A stretch of 64,000 nt of DNA from Roseivivax marinus (GCF_900109705.1 NZ_FOAI01000006.1:124001-188000), one strand, 5' to 3'; shown: positions 1 through 9,412, counted from the first letter of the stretch. The notes: a model not told the origin generated them from the sequence alone. Program-made: numbers and translations.

Positions 1-2
1 AG

Positions 3-683
3 ACCGAAAAGGACGGGTTCTGCGAGGATTTCGAACCGGTTACGTGCCACTCCTTCATCACGGAATGCACTTTCGGACTGCCGGTCTTCACTTGGGAGAG
101 CCAGGCCACCGTCGCCGAAGAGATCAACACATGGTGGGCGAAGAACGCCGCCGAGGGCCGCACCTCGATGTTGGGCGCCTACTCGCTGGGCAAGGCACAG
201 CGCCTTCTGGCGCTGGTGGACCCGTCCATTGGCCCGGTCCTGACCCACGGCGCCGTCGAGGGCACCAACGGCGTCCTGCGGGCGCAAGGCTACAATCTGC
301 CCGATACGACGCAGGTCCTGCCAGACACCGACGCCAAGAGCTACAAGGGGGCACTGGTGCTGGCGCCGCCTTCGGCCCTCGGCACGCCCTGGGCGCGGCG
401 GTTCGGTCCGGTATCGGCGGCCTTCGCGAGCGGCTGGATGCGCCTGCGCGGTGTTCGGCGGCGGCGGGCCGGTGATCGGGGTTTCGTGCTGTCGGACCAC
501 GCGGACTGGGACGGGCTTATCGGGGCCATCCGCGAGACGGGAGCAGAAAACGTATACTGCACACACGGTTACACCGATATCTTCGCGCGCTGGCTCAAGT
601 CCGAAGGCTGGAACGCCGAGGTCGTCCCGACCGAGTTCGGCGGCGAGGAAGACGAGGACAGGGCGGCGACGGAGGCGGCATGA
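3..683 (+). CDS. Ligase-associated DNA exonuclease, C-terminal 226 residues (5' end outside window)
   Basis: Partial gene, open from the left edge in frame 3. The visible residues fit the metallo-beta-lactamase-fold exonucleases found beside bacterial ATP-dependent DNA ligases. The end carries the family-like block S-D-H-A-D-W followed by Y-C-T-H-G, where the histidines and aspartate are expected to be metal ligands. The acidic tail (E-E-D-E-D) is probably not catalytic. The stop codon overlaps the ATG of the ligase gene (ATGA), so the two are translationally coupled and likely act together in DNA end processing and sealing. In many genomes a DEXH helicase and an endonuclease complete this set; they would lie outside the window if present. 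The family call rests on the motif and on the neighbour. Confidence 0.85.
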   Translation, partial: TEKDGFCEDFEPVTCHSFITECTFGLPVFTWESQATVAEEINTWWAKNAAEGRTSMLGAYSLGKAQRLLALVDPSIGPVLTHGAVEGTNGVLRAQGYNLPDTTQVLPDTDAKSYKGALVLAPPSALGTPWARRFGPVSAAFASGWMRLRGVRRRRAGDRGFVLSDHADWDGLIGAIRETGAENVYCTHGYTDIFARWLKSEGWNAEVVPTEFGGEEDEDRAATEAA

Positions 684-2278
684 AGGACTTTGCCCGGCTC
701 TTCACCGCCGTCGATCAGACCACCCGCACCACCGCCAAGACCAAGGCGCTGGCGGAATTCTTCCGCGAGGCCTCCGACGACGACAAGCTCTGGACCATCG
801 CGCTGTTCTCGGGACGGCGCCCCAAGCGCGCGGTCACCACGACACAGCTGCGCGAATGGGCCTCGGAACGGGCCGGCATCCCGCTCTGGCTGCTGGAAGA
901 AAGCTACCCCATCGTCGGGGACCTGGCCGAGACGATCGCACTGGTCCTGCCCCCGGCCGCGCAGGAGACAGACCGACCGTTGTCGCACTGGATCAAGGAC
1001 CTGGGCGGACTCGCTCAGGTAGACATCGACGTGCGGCGCGGCCGGATCCTCGCCGCGTGGGACCAGCTCGATGCCACCGAGCGGTTCCTTTTCAACAAGC
1101 TTATCACCGGGGGCTGGCGCATCGGCGTAAGCCAGAAGCTGATGACCCGCGCTCTGGCACAGGCCACCGGGCAGGATGAGGCGGCGCTCGCGCTCAAGCT
1201 CATGGGCGGCTGGACCCCGGACGACACCACCTATCACGACCTGATCGAGGCCGAGGACGCGCAGGCCGACCTGTCGCGGCCCTACCCGTTCTATCTCGCG
1301 TACCAGCTCGACGATCCGGCGGCCGACCTCGGGTCGCCCGACGACTGGCAGGCCGAGTGGAAATGGGACGGCATTCGTGGCCAGCTGGTGGTCCGGGGCG
1401 GCGCGCATCACCTCTGGTCGCGGGGCGAAGAGCTGATGACCGATCGCTTCCCCGAACTTGCCCGTGCCCGTGATTTCCTGCCCGACGGCACGGTGATCGA
1501 CGGCGAGGTCATGGCCTGGGACGCAGAAGCCCGCCAGCCTCTGCCATTCAACACGCTGCAACAGCGGATCGGCCGCAAGACCGTGCCGAAAAAGCTGCTG
1601 CGCGAAGCCCCGGTCTCGATCCTTGCCTACGACTTGCTGGAGCAGGACGGCGCCGACCTGCGCGACGTCCCCATGCAGGACCGCCGCGCCCGGCTCGACG
1701 CTCTGATCGCGGGCCTGCCCGAGGACGCACCGGTGCTGCCCTCGCCGCTGGTCGCGTTCTCCGACTGGGACGACCTCGCCCGCCAGCGCGCCACCGCGCG
1801 CGACTTCCGCGCCGAAGGCGTGATGCTCAAGCGCAAGGACAGCCCCTACCTGTCGGGCCGCAAGAAGGGCGACTGGTGGAAATGGAAACTCGATCCGCTG
1901 ACCATCGACGCGGTGATGATTTACGCCCAGCAGGGCTCGGGGAGGCGCGCGAACCTCTTCACCGACTTCACCTTCGCGGTCTGGGACGGCGACGCGCTCG
2001 TGCCCTTCACCAAGGCCTATTCCGGGCTGACGGACGCGGAGTTCGACAAGATCACCCGGTGGGTGCGCCGCAACACGGTGGAGCGTTACGGCCCGGTTCG
2101 CCAAGTCACCCCGCACCACGTGTTCGAGATCGCCTTCGAGGGCATACAGGCCTCGCCACGTCACAAGTCCGGCGTCGCCTTGCGCTTTCCCCGCATGAGC
2201 CGGTGGCGCCATGACAAGCCCAAGGACGAGGCCAACACGCTGGCGGACCTCAAGGACATGCTGGCGGCCTACGGGTAG
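680..2278 (+). CDS. ATP-dependent DNA ligase
   Basis: 532 residues. It seals nicks using ATP through a covalent lysyl-AMP intermediate. The nucleotidyltransferase motif I is K228-W-D-G, with K228 as the expected adenylated lysine. An alpha-helical N-terminal DNA-binding domain covers roughly residues 1-200. Later motifs include D-G-E-V near 275, E-G-V-M-L-K around 380 and W-W-K-W-K-L near 400, followed by an OB-fold end. This is the stand-alone bacterial repair ligase that is coupled to a metallo-beta-lactamase exonuclease, not replicative LigA (NAD-dependent) and not the multidomain LigD. The start overlaps the exonuclease stop by four bases. It likely serves in DNA damage repair. Confidence 0.95.
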   Translation: MKDFARLFTAVDQTTRTTAKTKALAEFFREASDDDKLWTIALFSGRRPKRAVTTTQLREWASERAGIPLWLLEESYPIVGDLAETIALVLPPAAQETDRPLSHWIKDLGGLAQVDIDVRRGRILAAWDQLDATERFLFNKLITGGWRIGVSQKLMTRALAQATGQDEAALALKLMGGWTPDDTTYHDLIEAEDAQADLSRPYPFYLAYQLDDPAADLGSPDDWQAEWKWDGIRGQLVVRGGAHHLWSRGEELMTDRFPELARARDFLPDGTVIDGEVMAWDAEARQPLPFNTLQQRIGRKTVPKKLLREAPVSILAYDLLEQDGADLRDVPMQDRRARLDALIAGLPEDAPVLPSPLVAFSDWDDLARQRATARDFRAEGVMLKRKDSPYLSGRKKGDWWKWKLDPLTIDAVMIYAQQGSGRRANLFTDFTFAVWDGDALVPFTKAYSGLTDAEFDKITRWVRRNTVERYGPVRQVTPHHVFEIAFEGIQASPRHKSGVALRFPRMSRWRHDKPKDEANTLADLKDMLAAYG

Positions 2279-2325
2279 GCGGCGCGACAAGAGCCGGCAG
2301 AGCCGCCGTGTCGCCGCCCCCGCCA

Positions 2326-2363
2326 AATCATGTTCCGGAATATTTTTGCCAAGAAGAAGCCGG
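2326..2363 (-). repeat. Intergenic repeat copy 1 (reverse orientation)
   Basis: Read on the minus strand this is CTTCTTCTTGGCAAAAATAT followed by TCCGG. It shares the CTTCTTCT, AT-rich core and CCGG order with the copies at 19521, 29897 and 51770. It lies between the ligase and pepF genes. The hairpin that follows the core in the other copies is not clear here. The family resembles short intergenic repeats common in Rhodobacterales; its function is unknown. Confidence 0.5.
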
Positions 2364-2425
2364 CGGGCGCTTGCTGACGTCGCGTTCCAAGCCCTACCTG
2401 TGAGGAAAGAGCCAAGGAGTTTCGC

Positions 2426-4240
2426 ATGACCGTCCGTCCGCTTTTCGATGCCAACGCCACTGCCGGAGGCCGCGACCTGGGCGACCTGCCCGAATGGGAC
2501 CTCACCGACCTCTACCCGGCGCCCGATGCGCCCGAGCTGAAGCGTGATCTCGACTGGCTGGAGGACGCCTGCAAGCGCTTTGCCGAGGACTACGAGGGCA
2601 AGATCGCGAATCTGGACGCCGACGCGTTCCTCGAGATGGTCCACCGCCACGAACGGATCGAGGCCGTCGCGGGCCGGATCATGTCCTACGCGGGCCTGCG
2701 CTACTACCAGAACACCACCGACCCGGCGCGCACCAAGATGCTGTCGGACATGCAGGAGAAGATCACCGCCTACACCACTCCGCTGGTGTTCTTCTCGCTC
2801 GAGCTGAACCGGGTGCCGGACGACATCTACGCCGCGCTTTTCAAAGAGAACGACGAGCTGGCGCGCTACAAGCCGGCCTTCGACCGCGTGCGAGCGATGA
2901 AACCCTACCAGCTGTCCGACGAGATGGAGAAGTTCCTCCACGACATGGGCGTCGTCGGCGACGCCTGGGAACGGCTTTTCGACGAGACCATCGCGGGGCT
3001 CGAGTTCGAGGTCGATGGCGAGGTCATGGGCATCGAAGCGACGCTGAACCTGCTGTCAGAACAGGACCGTGCCAAGCGCGAGGCGGCGGCGCGCGCGCTG
3101 GGGTCGGTCTTTACCAACAACATCCGGACCTTCTCGCGCGTGCACAACACGCAGACCAAGGAGAAGGAGGTCATGGACCGCTGGCGCGGGATGCCGACGC
3201 CGCAGACCGGGCGGCACCTCGCCAACGACGTGGAACCCGAAGTCGTCGAGGCGCTGCGCGACGCGGTGGTCGAGGCTTACCCGCGGCTGTCGCACCGCTA
3301 CTACGCGCTCAAGGCCAAGTGGATGGGGCTGGACCGGATGGAGGTCTGGGACCGCAACGCGCCGCTGCCGATGTCCTCTGACCGCACCGTGGACTGGGAC
3401 GAGGCGCGCGAGACGGTAATGAACGCCTATTCCGAGTTCGATCCGAAGATGGCCGAGATCGCACAGCCGTTCTTCGACAAGGGGTGGATCGACGCGGCGG
3501 TGAAGCCGGGCAAGGCGCCGGGCGCCTTCGCGCATCCGACGGTGACGGACGCCCACCCGTACGTGATGCTGAACTACCTCGGAAAGCCGCGTGACGTGAT
3601 GACGCTCGCGCACGAGCTTGGCCACGGCGTCCACCAGGTGCTGGCCGCCGGACAGGGCGAGATGCTGGCCTCGACGCCGCTGACTCTGGCCGAGACCGCG
3701 TCGGTCTTCGGCGAGATGCTGACCTTCCAGCGGATGCTGGCGAACGCCAAGGACGATGCCGAGAAGAAGGTCCTTCTGGCCGGCAAGGTCGAGGACATGA
3801 TCAACACCGTGGTGCGCCAGATCGCGTTCTACGATTTCGAGTGCAAGCTGCACGAGGCGCGCAAGGGCGGCGAATTGACCCCGGACGACATCAACGCGCT
3901 GTGGATGTCGGTGCAGGCCGAAAGCCTCGGGCCCGTCTTCGACTTCATGGAAGGCTACGAGACCTTCTGGGCCTACATCCCGCACTTCGTCCACACGCCG
4001 TTCTACGTCTACGCCTACGCCTTCGGCGACGGACTGGTGAACGCGCTCTATGCCGAGTACCGCGAGCGGCCCGAGGGCTTCCAGGAGAAGTATTTCGAGA
4101 TGCTGCGCGCCGGCGGGTCGAAGCACCACAAGGACCTTCTGGCTCCCTTCGGCCTCGACGCGACCGACCCGACCTTCTGGCACAAGGGCCTGTCGATGAT
4201 CGAGGGCTTCATCGACGAACTGGAGGCGATGGAGGACTGA
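2426..4240 (+). CDS. pepF: M3 family oligoendopeptidase F
   Basis: 604 residues, a usual length for PepF. It is a cytosolic zinc metallopeptidase that cleaves short peptides. The zinc motif is H396-E-L-G-H400, with a third likely ligand at E423 in E-T-A-S-V-F-G-E. The N-terminal part is helical, as in other M3 peptidases. The ATG is preceded by a purine-rich AAGGAG about five bases upstream. It is separated from the ligase by 147 bp that hold a repeat copy, so it is probably transcribed independently. A GC-rich hairpin follows the stop. Confidence 0.95.
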   Translation: MTVRPLFDANATAGGRDLGDLPEWDLTDLYPAPDAPELKRDLDWLEDACKRFAEDYEGKIANLDADAFLEMVHRHERIEAVAGRIMSYAGLRYYQNTTDPARTKMLSDMQEKITAYTTPLVFFSLELNRVPDDIYAALFKENDELARYKPAFDRVRAMKPYQLSDEMEKFLHDMGVVGDAWERLFDETIAGLEFEVDGEVMGIEATLNLLSEQDRAKREAAARALGSVFTNNIRTFSRVHNTQTKEKEVMDRWRGMPTPQTGRHLANDVEPEVVEALRDAVVEAYPRLSHRYYALKAKWMGLDRMEVWDRNAPLPMSSDRTVDWDEARETVMNAYSEFDPKMAEIAQPFFDKGWIDAAVKPGKAPGAFAHPTVTDAHPYVMLNYLGKPRDVMTLAHELGHGVHQVLAAGQGEMLASTPLTLAETASVFGEMLTFQRMLANAKDDAEKKVLLAGKVEDMINTVVRQIAFYDFECKLHEARKGGELTPDDINALWMSVQAESLGPVFDFMEGYETFWAYIPHFVHTPFYVYAYAFGDGLVNALYAEYRERPEGFQEKYFEMLRAGGSKHHKDLLAPFGLDATDPTFWHKGLSMIEGFIDELEAMED

Positions 4241-4246
4241 GCGCGC

Positions 4247-4268
4247 CGCCCGGCCTCCGGGCCGGGCG
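4247..4268 (+). terminator. GC hairpin after pepF
   Basis: A 9-bp perfect stem (CGCCCGGCC with GGCCGGGCG) and a 4-base loop begin seven bases after the pepF stop codon. No T-run follows, so this may protect the 3' end or act only as a weak terminator. Confidence 0.45.
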
Positions 4269-4288
4269 CGTCACCTCCCGGTACGAGA

Positions 4289-4780
4289 ATGACGATCGAA
4301 CTTTGCCCGCTGCCCCCCGGGCGGCCCGATCTGCTGGCCGCGATCACTTTGCCGCCGGAGCAGCATGAACTTGCCTCACCCCCGGCCTTGTCGATGGCGC
4401 AGGCGGATGGCCCGCGCGACGGCCACCTCATTGTCGAGGGCGATACTCCCGTCGGCTTCTTCGCCATCGACCGGGACTACGCCCGGGCGCACGACTTCGC
4501 CGATCACGGCAGCGTCGGGCTTCGGATGTTCTGTATCGACGGCCGCCACCAGGGACGCGGGATCGCCAAAGACGCCTGTCGGGCGCTGCACCCGTATCTC
4601 GCGCGCCAATATCCCGAGGCAACAGCCGTCTACCTGACGGTCAATCACCGCAATCCCGGGGCCCGTGCGGCCTATCTGGGCGGAGGTTTCATCGACACCG
4701 GCGAAGACTACCTCGGCGGCGCGGCCGGCCCGCAGCACGTCATGCGGCTCGCACTTCAGGACGCCCCTGCCCCGGCCTGA
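4289..4780 (+). CDS. GNAT family N-acetyltransferase
   Basis: 163 residues. It is expected to transfer an acetyl group from acetyl-CoA to an amine; the substrate is unknown. The acetyl-CoA binding signature Q88-G-R-G-I-A is visible within G-R-H-Q-G-R-G, followed by the usual helix. The later V-N-H-R-N-P-G-A-R-A-A-Y-L block matches the last conserved GNAT motif (N-x-x-A-x-x-x-Y). It is separated by 48 bp and a hairpin from pepF, and could be cotranscribed at a lower level. The start has only a weak ribosome site. The family is clear and the substrate is not. Confidence 0.85.
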   Translation: MTIELCPLPPGRPDLLAAITLPPEQHELASPPALSMAQADGPRDGHLIVEGDTPVGFFAIDRDYARAHDFADHGSVGLRMFCIDGRHQGRGIAKDACRALHPYLARQYPEATAVYLTVNHRNPGARAAYLGGGFIDTGEDYLGGAAGPQHVMRLALQDAPAPA

Positions 4781-4787
4781 CCGCGGC

Positions 4788-5057
4788 TCACTTCAGCTGG
4801 CTGTCCTTCGACCCGCGCCGGTTGATGCCGCCGCGCTGCACGGCACGCCCGTCACGTTCCTGCTGGCAATCGATGCAGAGCTTCACCCCCGGGATGGCGG
4901 CACGCCTCTTCTCGGGGATCGGCTCTTCGCATTCCGCGCAATGGGTCCGGCTTTCGCCCGTGGGCTGGCGGCGGGCTTTCATCCGCTCCAGCTCGTCGCT
5001 GATCGAGGCCTCGATCTGTTCGCTCACCGCACCGTCGCGGCTCCATCCTCCGGCCAT
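4788..5057 (-). CDS. DksA/TraR family C4 zinc-finger protein
   Basis: 89 residues from the chosen start. Four cysteines, C40-A-E-C43 and C61-I-D-C64, form the zinc finger of the short DksA/TraR family, whose members bind RNA polymerase in the secondary channel. The region before it (I-E-A-S-I-S-D-E-L-E-R-M) is a helix. An upstream ATG at 5063 sits only two bases after AGGAG, while the ATG at 5057 sits eight bases after it, so 5057 was chosen. The short length lacks most of the coiled-coil tip of true DksA, so a full DksA role is doubtful. It faces the GNAT gene tail to tail. Confidence 0.85.
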   Translation of the reverse strand: MAGGWSRDGAVSEQIEASISDELERMKARRQPTGESRTHCAECEEPIPEKRRAAIPGVKLCIDCQQERDGRAVQRGGINRRGSKDSQLK

Positions 5058-5157
5058 GGGCATCTCTCCTTCCGAGATGAAACAGGATAGTCCCGGCCCG
5101 CGTGGATGCAACGCCCGGGCGCGCTAGGTTCCGCGCCAGACGACCGGAGACCCGACC

Positions 5158-5688
5158 ATGCTACGCCTCACCCTTGCCCTGTGCCTCGCCCTGCTGACCG
5201 CCCTGCCCGCCACGGCGCGCGAGCGGTTCACCTTCTCCTCCATCGACGGCGGAACCATCGACAGCGCCGATTGGCAGGGGCACCCGGTGCTTGTGGTGAA
5301 CACCGCGTCGCGCTGCGCTTTCACCCGGCAATACGATGCGCTGCAGGACCTTTACAACCGGTACCGCGATCAAGGGCTCGTAGTGCTCGCGGTGCCGTCG
5401 AACGACTTCCGGCAGGAGCTGGACAGCGACGCGGCGGTCAAGGATTTCTGCGCGGTGAACTTCGACCTCGACTTGCCGATGACGACGATCACGCACGTAA
5501 CCGGCCCCGAGGCACACCCGTTCTACCGCTGGCTGGACGAGACCGCGGACTTCGCGCCGTCGTGGAACTTCAACAAGGTGCTGCTCGCCCCCGACGGCGC
5601 GGTGATCGCGACTTGGGGGTCGGCGGCGCGGCCGCTGTCCTCGTCCATCGTCGACGCGATCGAGGCTCAGCTCGGCGGCACCGGCTGA
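5158..5688 (+). CDS. Glutathione peroxidase-like thiol peroxidase, exported
   Basis: 176 residues with a clear signal peptide (about residues 1-20, ending A-T-A-R), so probably periplasmic. The peroxidatic cysteine is C53 in N-T-A-S-R-C-A-F-T. The W-N-F-N-K block near 140 supplies the expected tryptophan and asparagine. The block that is usually F-P-C-N-Q-F reads V-P-S-N-D-F here, so the resolving cysteine and the conserved glutamine are replaced by Ser and Asp. The reductant may therefore not be glutathione. It likely removes peroxides. It is a single gene, convergent with the DUF465 gene. Confidence 0.85.
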   Translation: MLRLTLALCLALLTALPATARERFTFSSIDGGTIDSADWQGHPVLVVNTASRCAFTRQYDALQDLYNRYRDQGLVVLAVPSNDFRQELDSDAAVKDFCAVNFDLDLPMTTITHVTGPEAHPFYRWLDETADFAPSWNFNKVLLAPDGAVIATWGSAARPLSSSIVDAIEAQLGGTG

Positions 5689-5709
5689 GCCTCACCTCTT
5701 GCAGCCGCG

Positions 5710-5955
5710 TCAGAGCCGGGCGCGGGTCAGCATCGCGTAGATCGCATCCTTCAGCTTCGCGCGTTCCTTGCGCTTGAGCACCTCTTCCATGTCCTCGAGC
5801 GGCTGGACGTTGATCTCCGACAGGTGGATGTCGTCGTTGATCTGGTCATACTCCTCGGCCAGCCGCGCGAAATGCGCGTCCGAGCGGCGCAGCGCGGCGA
5901 TGTCGGCGGAGTGGTCGGGAAAGTCCTCGGCAAGGCGGTGGGGCGTGTGGGTCAT
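5710..5955 (-). CDS. DUF465 / YdcH family small protein
   Basis: 81 residues, highly charged and almost entirely helical. The pattern H-F-A-R-L-A-E-E-Y-D-Q-I-N-D-D-I followed by L-K-R-K-E-R-A-K-L-K-D-A-I-Y matches the YdcH family, which forms a short helical hairpin of unknown function. No signal peptide or membrane segment is seen. It lies between the peroxidase gene (convergent) and betA (same strand, 75 bp further on), with no clear functional link to either. Confidence 0.85.
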   Translation of the reverse strand: MTHTPHRLAEDFPDHSADIAALRRSDAHFARLAEEYDQINDDIHLSEINVQPLEDMEEVLKRKERAKLKDAIYAMLTRARL

Positions 5956-6030
5956 GGCGGCATCCTCTGCGGTACACTCACCGCCGAGAATGCGTCGCCC
6001 CAGACCGCCCCGCCTTGATCGGGATCAAAC

Positions 6031-7671
6031 TCAGCGCTGCGCCGTCTCCCATTCCGGGTGGACCCAGGGGCGGGCGTTCTCGGGCGGCAATTGCCGGTCG
6101 AGGATGTGGTCCGCGATCTTCTCGCCGACCATGATCGACGGCCCGTTGAGGTTGCCGTTGGTGATCCGCGGAAAGATGGACGAATCCGCCACCCGAAGCC
6201 CGTCGACGCCGATCACCCGGCCTTCGGGATCGACCACCGCGCCGGGATCGTCGCGGCGCCCCATCCGCGCGGTGCCGCAGGGGTGGTAGGCGCTTTCCAC
6301 GTGCTCGGCGATGAAGGCGTCGAGCGCATCGTCCGACTGCACGTCCGCGCCGGGCTGAATCTCGTGACCGGCATAAGGCGCGAAGGCCTCCTGCTCGAAG
6401 ATCTCGCGGGTGAGGCGGATGCAGGTGCGGAAGTCCTCCCAGTCCTGCGGATCGCTCATGTAGTTGAACCGGATCTTCGGCGCGGCTTCCGGATCGCGCC
6501 CGCCCAGCCGCACAGTCCCGCGCGAGGCCGAGCGCATCGGACCGACATGGGCCTGGAACCCGTGGCCTTCCGCAGCCGCCTGCCCGTCGTAGCGCACCGC
6601 GATGGGCAGGAAGTGATACTGGATGTCCGGGTAGGCCACGCCCGCACGGCTGCGGATGAAGGCCGCGCTCTCGAACTGGTTCGACGCGCCCGGCCCGCTG
6701 CGCGTGAAGAGCCAGCGCGCGCCCACATAGGCCTTGCCCAGAAGGTTCCAGTACTTGAACAGGCTCACCGGCTGCGTCGCCGCCATCTGCAGGTAGAGCT
6801 CGAGGTGGTCCTGCAGGTTCGCGCCCACGCCCGCGCGGTCGGCCACCACGTCGATGCCGTGCTCGGCCAGATGCGCCGCCGGACCGATCCCCGACAGCAT
6901 CAGCAGCTTCGGCGTGTTGAAGGCCGAGGCCGACAGGATCACCTCGGCCCGCGCGCGCACGGTCTCCTTGGTGTCGCCTCGCTCCAGTTCGACGCCCGTG
7001 GCGCGGCCGTTCTCGATCACCACGCGGGTGACGAGGCCGCGCACCAACTGCACCCCCATCTTCTTGGCCGGACGCAGGTAGGCCTTGGCCGCCGACCAGC
7101 GGTTGCCGCGGTGGATGGTGGCCTCCATGGCGCCGAAGCCTTCCTGCTTCTCGCCGTTGTAGTCCTCGGTCGTCTCGTAGCCCGCCTGCCGGCCGGCCTC
7201 GACGAAGGCACGGGTCAGGGGGTTGTCCCGGGGGCCGCGGCTGACATGCAGCGGACCGTCGGTGCCGCGCCAGCCATCCTGGCCGCCGTGGCTCGTCTCC
7301 ATACGCTTGAAATAGGGCAGCACGTCGGCATAGCCCCAGCCGTCCGCGCCCTGGTCGCGCCAGTGATCGTAGTCCATGGCGTGGCCGCGGACGTAGACCA
7401 TGCCGTTGATCGAGGACGAACCGCCGATCACCTTGCCACGCGGCGCCGCCAGCCGGCGCCCGCCGAGGTGCGGCTCAGGCTCGGTCTCGTAACCCCAGTC
7501 GTACATCGACATGTTCATGGGGTAACTCAGCGCGCCCGGCATGTTGATGAGCGGGCCGCCGTCCCAGCCGCCGTGCTCGACCACGATGACGGAATGTCCG
7601 GCCTCGGCCAGCCGGTAGGCCACGGCCGACCCTGCGCTTCCGGCACCTACGATGACGTAATCTGCATCCAT
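6031..7671 (-). CDS. betA: Choline dehydrogenase
   Basis: 546 residues, a GMC-family FAD oxidoreductase that oxidises choline to betaine aldehyde, probably membrane-associated and feeding the respiratory chain. The FAD-binding G9-A-G-S-A-G motif lies at the N terminus. The GMC signature is visible ([13 protein letters not shown]). The C-terminal H-P-C-G-T-A-R-M-G and N-G-N-L-N-G-P-S blocks hold the active-site His and Asn. A good ribosome site (GGAGGT) precedes the ATG. It is the last gene of betC-betB-betA, but 276 bp with strong hairpins separate it from betB, so its expression may be tuned separately. Confidence 0.95.
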   Translation of the reverse strand: MDADYVIVGAGSAGSAVAYRLAEAGHSVIVVEHGGWDGGPLINMPGALSYPMNMSMYDWGYETEPEPHLGGRRLAAPRGKVIGGSSSINGMVYVRGHAMDYDHWRDQGADGWGYADVLPYFKRMETSHGGQDGWRGTDGPLHVSRGPRDNPLTRAFVEAGRQAGYETTEDYNGEKQEGFGAMEATIHRGNRWSAAKAYLRPAKKMGVQLVRGLVTRVVIENGRATGVELERGDTKETVRARAEVILSASAFNTPKLLMLSGIGPAAHLAEHGIDVVADRAGVGANLQDHLELYLQMAATQPVSLFKYWNLLGKAYVGARWLFTRSGPGASNQFESAAFIRSRAGVAYPDIQYHFLPIAVRYDGQAAAEGHGFQAHVGPMRSASRGTVRLGGRDPEAAPKIRFNYMSDPQDWEDFRTCIRLTREIFEQEAFAPYAGHEIQPGADVQSDDALDAFIAEHVESAYHPCGTARMGRRDDPGAVVDPEGRVIGVDGLRVADSSIFPRITNGNLNGPSIMVGEKIADHILDRQLPPENARPWVHPEWETAQR

Positions 7672-7879
7672 CTCTCTTACCTCCGGTGAGTCGGTCGAGG
7701 GTCAGGGAGGGCCGTCAGGCCACCGCGCGAAAGCGCGGCGCCGCAGGCGTCCTTGAGGCTCGACCGACCCGCCTCGATCATCGAAAGGACGCCTCGGGGG
7801 GCAGACGTGCCCATCGGGGCGCCTCTCGGCAAATCCACGACCCCGACCGGATGCGCGCCGCACGCCGGTCCGGGAGAAA

Positions 7880-7944
7880 GCCCCGCTTCGGAGAGCGGGG
7901 TGGGCGGGCGGGCGCTCTCCGAAGCGGGGCGCGCCCGCCCGCCC
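7880..7944 (-). promoter_or_regulatory. Two mutually exclusive hairpins with G-quadruplex motif between betB and betA
   Basis: Hairpin A is a perfect 18-bp inverted repeat: 7880-7897 pairs with 7913-7930, with a 15-base loop. Hairpin B is a perfect 14-bp pairing of 7902-7915 with 7931-7944. The two share 7913-7915, and the A loop is an arm of B, so they cannot form together. The A loop region on the plus strand reads GGGGTGGGCGGGCGGG, a four-run G-quadruplex motif with one-base loops. In the betB-betA transcript, B would form first, just after the betB stop. No T-run follows A. Confidence 0.7.
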
Positions 7945-7947
7945 GGC

Positions 7948-9405
7948 TCAGAACGGCGCCTCGACTGCGCCCATGCGGACGTAGACGGACTTCACCTGGC
8001 TGTAGTGCTCGATCGCCGCCTTGGCGTTCTCGCGGCCCACGCCCGACATTTTCACGCCGCCGAACGGCATCTCCACCGGAGCGTCGTTGTAGGAGTTGAT
8101 GAAGCACGTCCCGGCCTCGAGCCGCCCGATCACCCGGTGCGCGCGCGAGATGTCACGCGTGAACACGCCGGCCGCCAGCCCGAAGGTCGTGGCGTTGGCC
8201 CGCTCGACCACCTCGTCCTCGTCGTCGAATTCCAGCACCGATAGGACCGGGCCGAAGATCTCTTCCTTCGCCATGGTCATGTCGTCGGTCACGCCGTCGA
8301 ACAGTGCCGGCGTCATCCAGTAGCCGGGCCGGTCGATCCGCTCGCCGCCGGTCACGCAATGTGCGCCCTCGTCCTGCGCGGTCTTGAGGTAGCCCTCGAC
8401 GATCTCCATCTGCCGCGCCGACACCAGCGGGCCGAAATTGGTGGCCTCGTCCAGGGGGTCGCCGATCACCGCGCCCTTCATCCGTTCGGCCATGCGCTGC
8501 ACGAACCGCTCGCGCAGCCCCTTCTGGACGAAGACGCGGGTGCCGTTGGTGCAGATCTGCCCCGAGGAATAGAAGTTCGCCATGATCGCGCCGCCCACGG
8601 CGTCCTCGAGGCTGGCATCGTCGAACACGATCAGGGGCGACTTGCCGCCAAGCTCCATGGTGACGTGCTTGAGACTGTCGGCGGCCGCCGAGTAGACCTT
8701 GCGGCCCGTCGGAACCGAGCCCGTGAGCGACACCTTCGCCACGCGCGGATCGGTGGTCAGCGCCGCGCCCACGGGTCCGGCACCCTGCACCACGTTGAAG
8801 AGGCCCGCGGGCAGCCCCGCCTCGACGAGGATCTCGGCCACCTTCAGCGTGCAGAGCGGCGTGGTCTCGGAGGGCTTGAACACCATCGCGTTGCCGCAGG
8901 CCAGCGCCGGGCCCGCCTTCCAGCAGGCGATCTGGGTGGGGTAGTTCCACGCGCCGATCCCGACGCAGACGCCCAGCGGCTCACGCACGGTATAGGCCCA
9001 GTCCTCGCCCAGCGGGATGTGCTCGCCGGTCAGGCCGGCAGCGATGCCGCCGAAATATTCCAGCGCGTCGGCACCGCTGGTGGCGTCGGCGACCAGCGTC
9101 TCCTGCAAGGGCTTGCCGGTGTCGCGGGTCTCGAGCTCGGACATCTCGCGATTGCGTTCGCGCAGGATCTGCGCCGCGCGGGTCAGAACCCGCCCGCGCT
9201 CGCGCGGCGAGGTCGCGGCCCATTCGGCCTGCGCCCGGCGCGCGCTGTCCAGCGCCTGTTCGATCACCGCGTCGGTCGCGGCACGGACGGTCGCGATCAC
9301 CTCGCCGGTGGCGGGATAGATCACCTCGATCGGCGTGCCGGCCGTGTCCTCGACATAGGCGCCGTCGATGAAGTGGCTGGCCTTGGGTTGCGTGTCGTAG
9401 CTCAT
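7948..9405 (-). CDS. betB: Betaine-aldehyde dehydrogenase
   Basis: 485 residues. It oxidises betaine aldehyde to glycine betaine with NAD(P)+, giving an osmoprotectant and a carbon source. The catalytic cysteine is C285 in S-G-Q-I-C-T-N-G, and the general base is the glutamate in T-M-E-L-G-G-K-S-P about 34 residues earlier. The cofactor site F-K-P-S-E and the loop L-T-G-S-V-P-T-G are also present. The start lies only seven bases after the betC stop, so it is cotranscribed with betC. The order betC-betB-betA fits a choline-O-sulfate to betaine pathway. Confidence 0.95.
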   Translation of the reverse strand: MSYDTQPKASHFIDGAYVEDTAGTPIEVIYPATGEVIATVRAATDAVIEQALDSARRAQAEWAATSPRERGRVLTRAAQILRERNREMSELETRDTGKPLQETLVADATSGADALEYFGGIAAGLTGEHIPLGEDWAYTVREPLGVCVGIGAWNYPTQIACWKAGPALACGNAMVFKPSETTPLCTLKVAEILVEAGLPAGLFNVVQGAGPVGAALTTDPRVAKVSLTGSVPTGRKVYSAAADSLKHVTMELGGKSPLIVFDDASLEDAVGGAIMANFYSSGQICTNGTRVFVQKGLRERFVQRMAERMKGAVIGDPLDEATNFGPLVSARQMEIVEGYLKTAQDEGAHCVTGGERIDRPGYWMTPALFDGVTDDMTMAKEEIFGPVLSVLEFDDEDEVVERANATTFGLAAGVFTRDISRAHRVIGRLEAGTCFINSYNDAPVEMPFGGVKMSGVGRENAKAAIEHYSQVKSVYVRMGAVEAPF

Positions 9406-9412
9406 CTCTGCC

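Noticed and set aside
569-2941. 790-residue open frame on the minus strand across the ligase and pepF genes
   Set aside because: It is antisense to two well-identified genes, has the Arg/His/Gly-rich composition of a GC-driven shadow frame, and matches no family.
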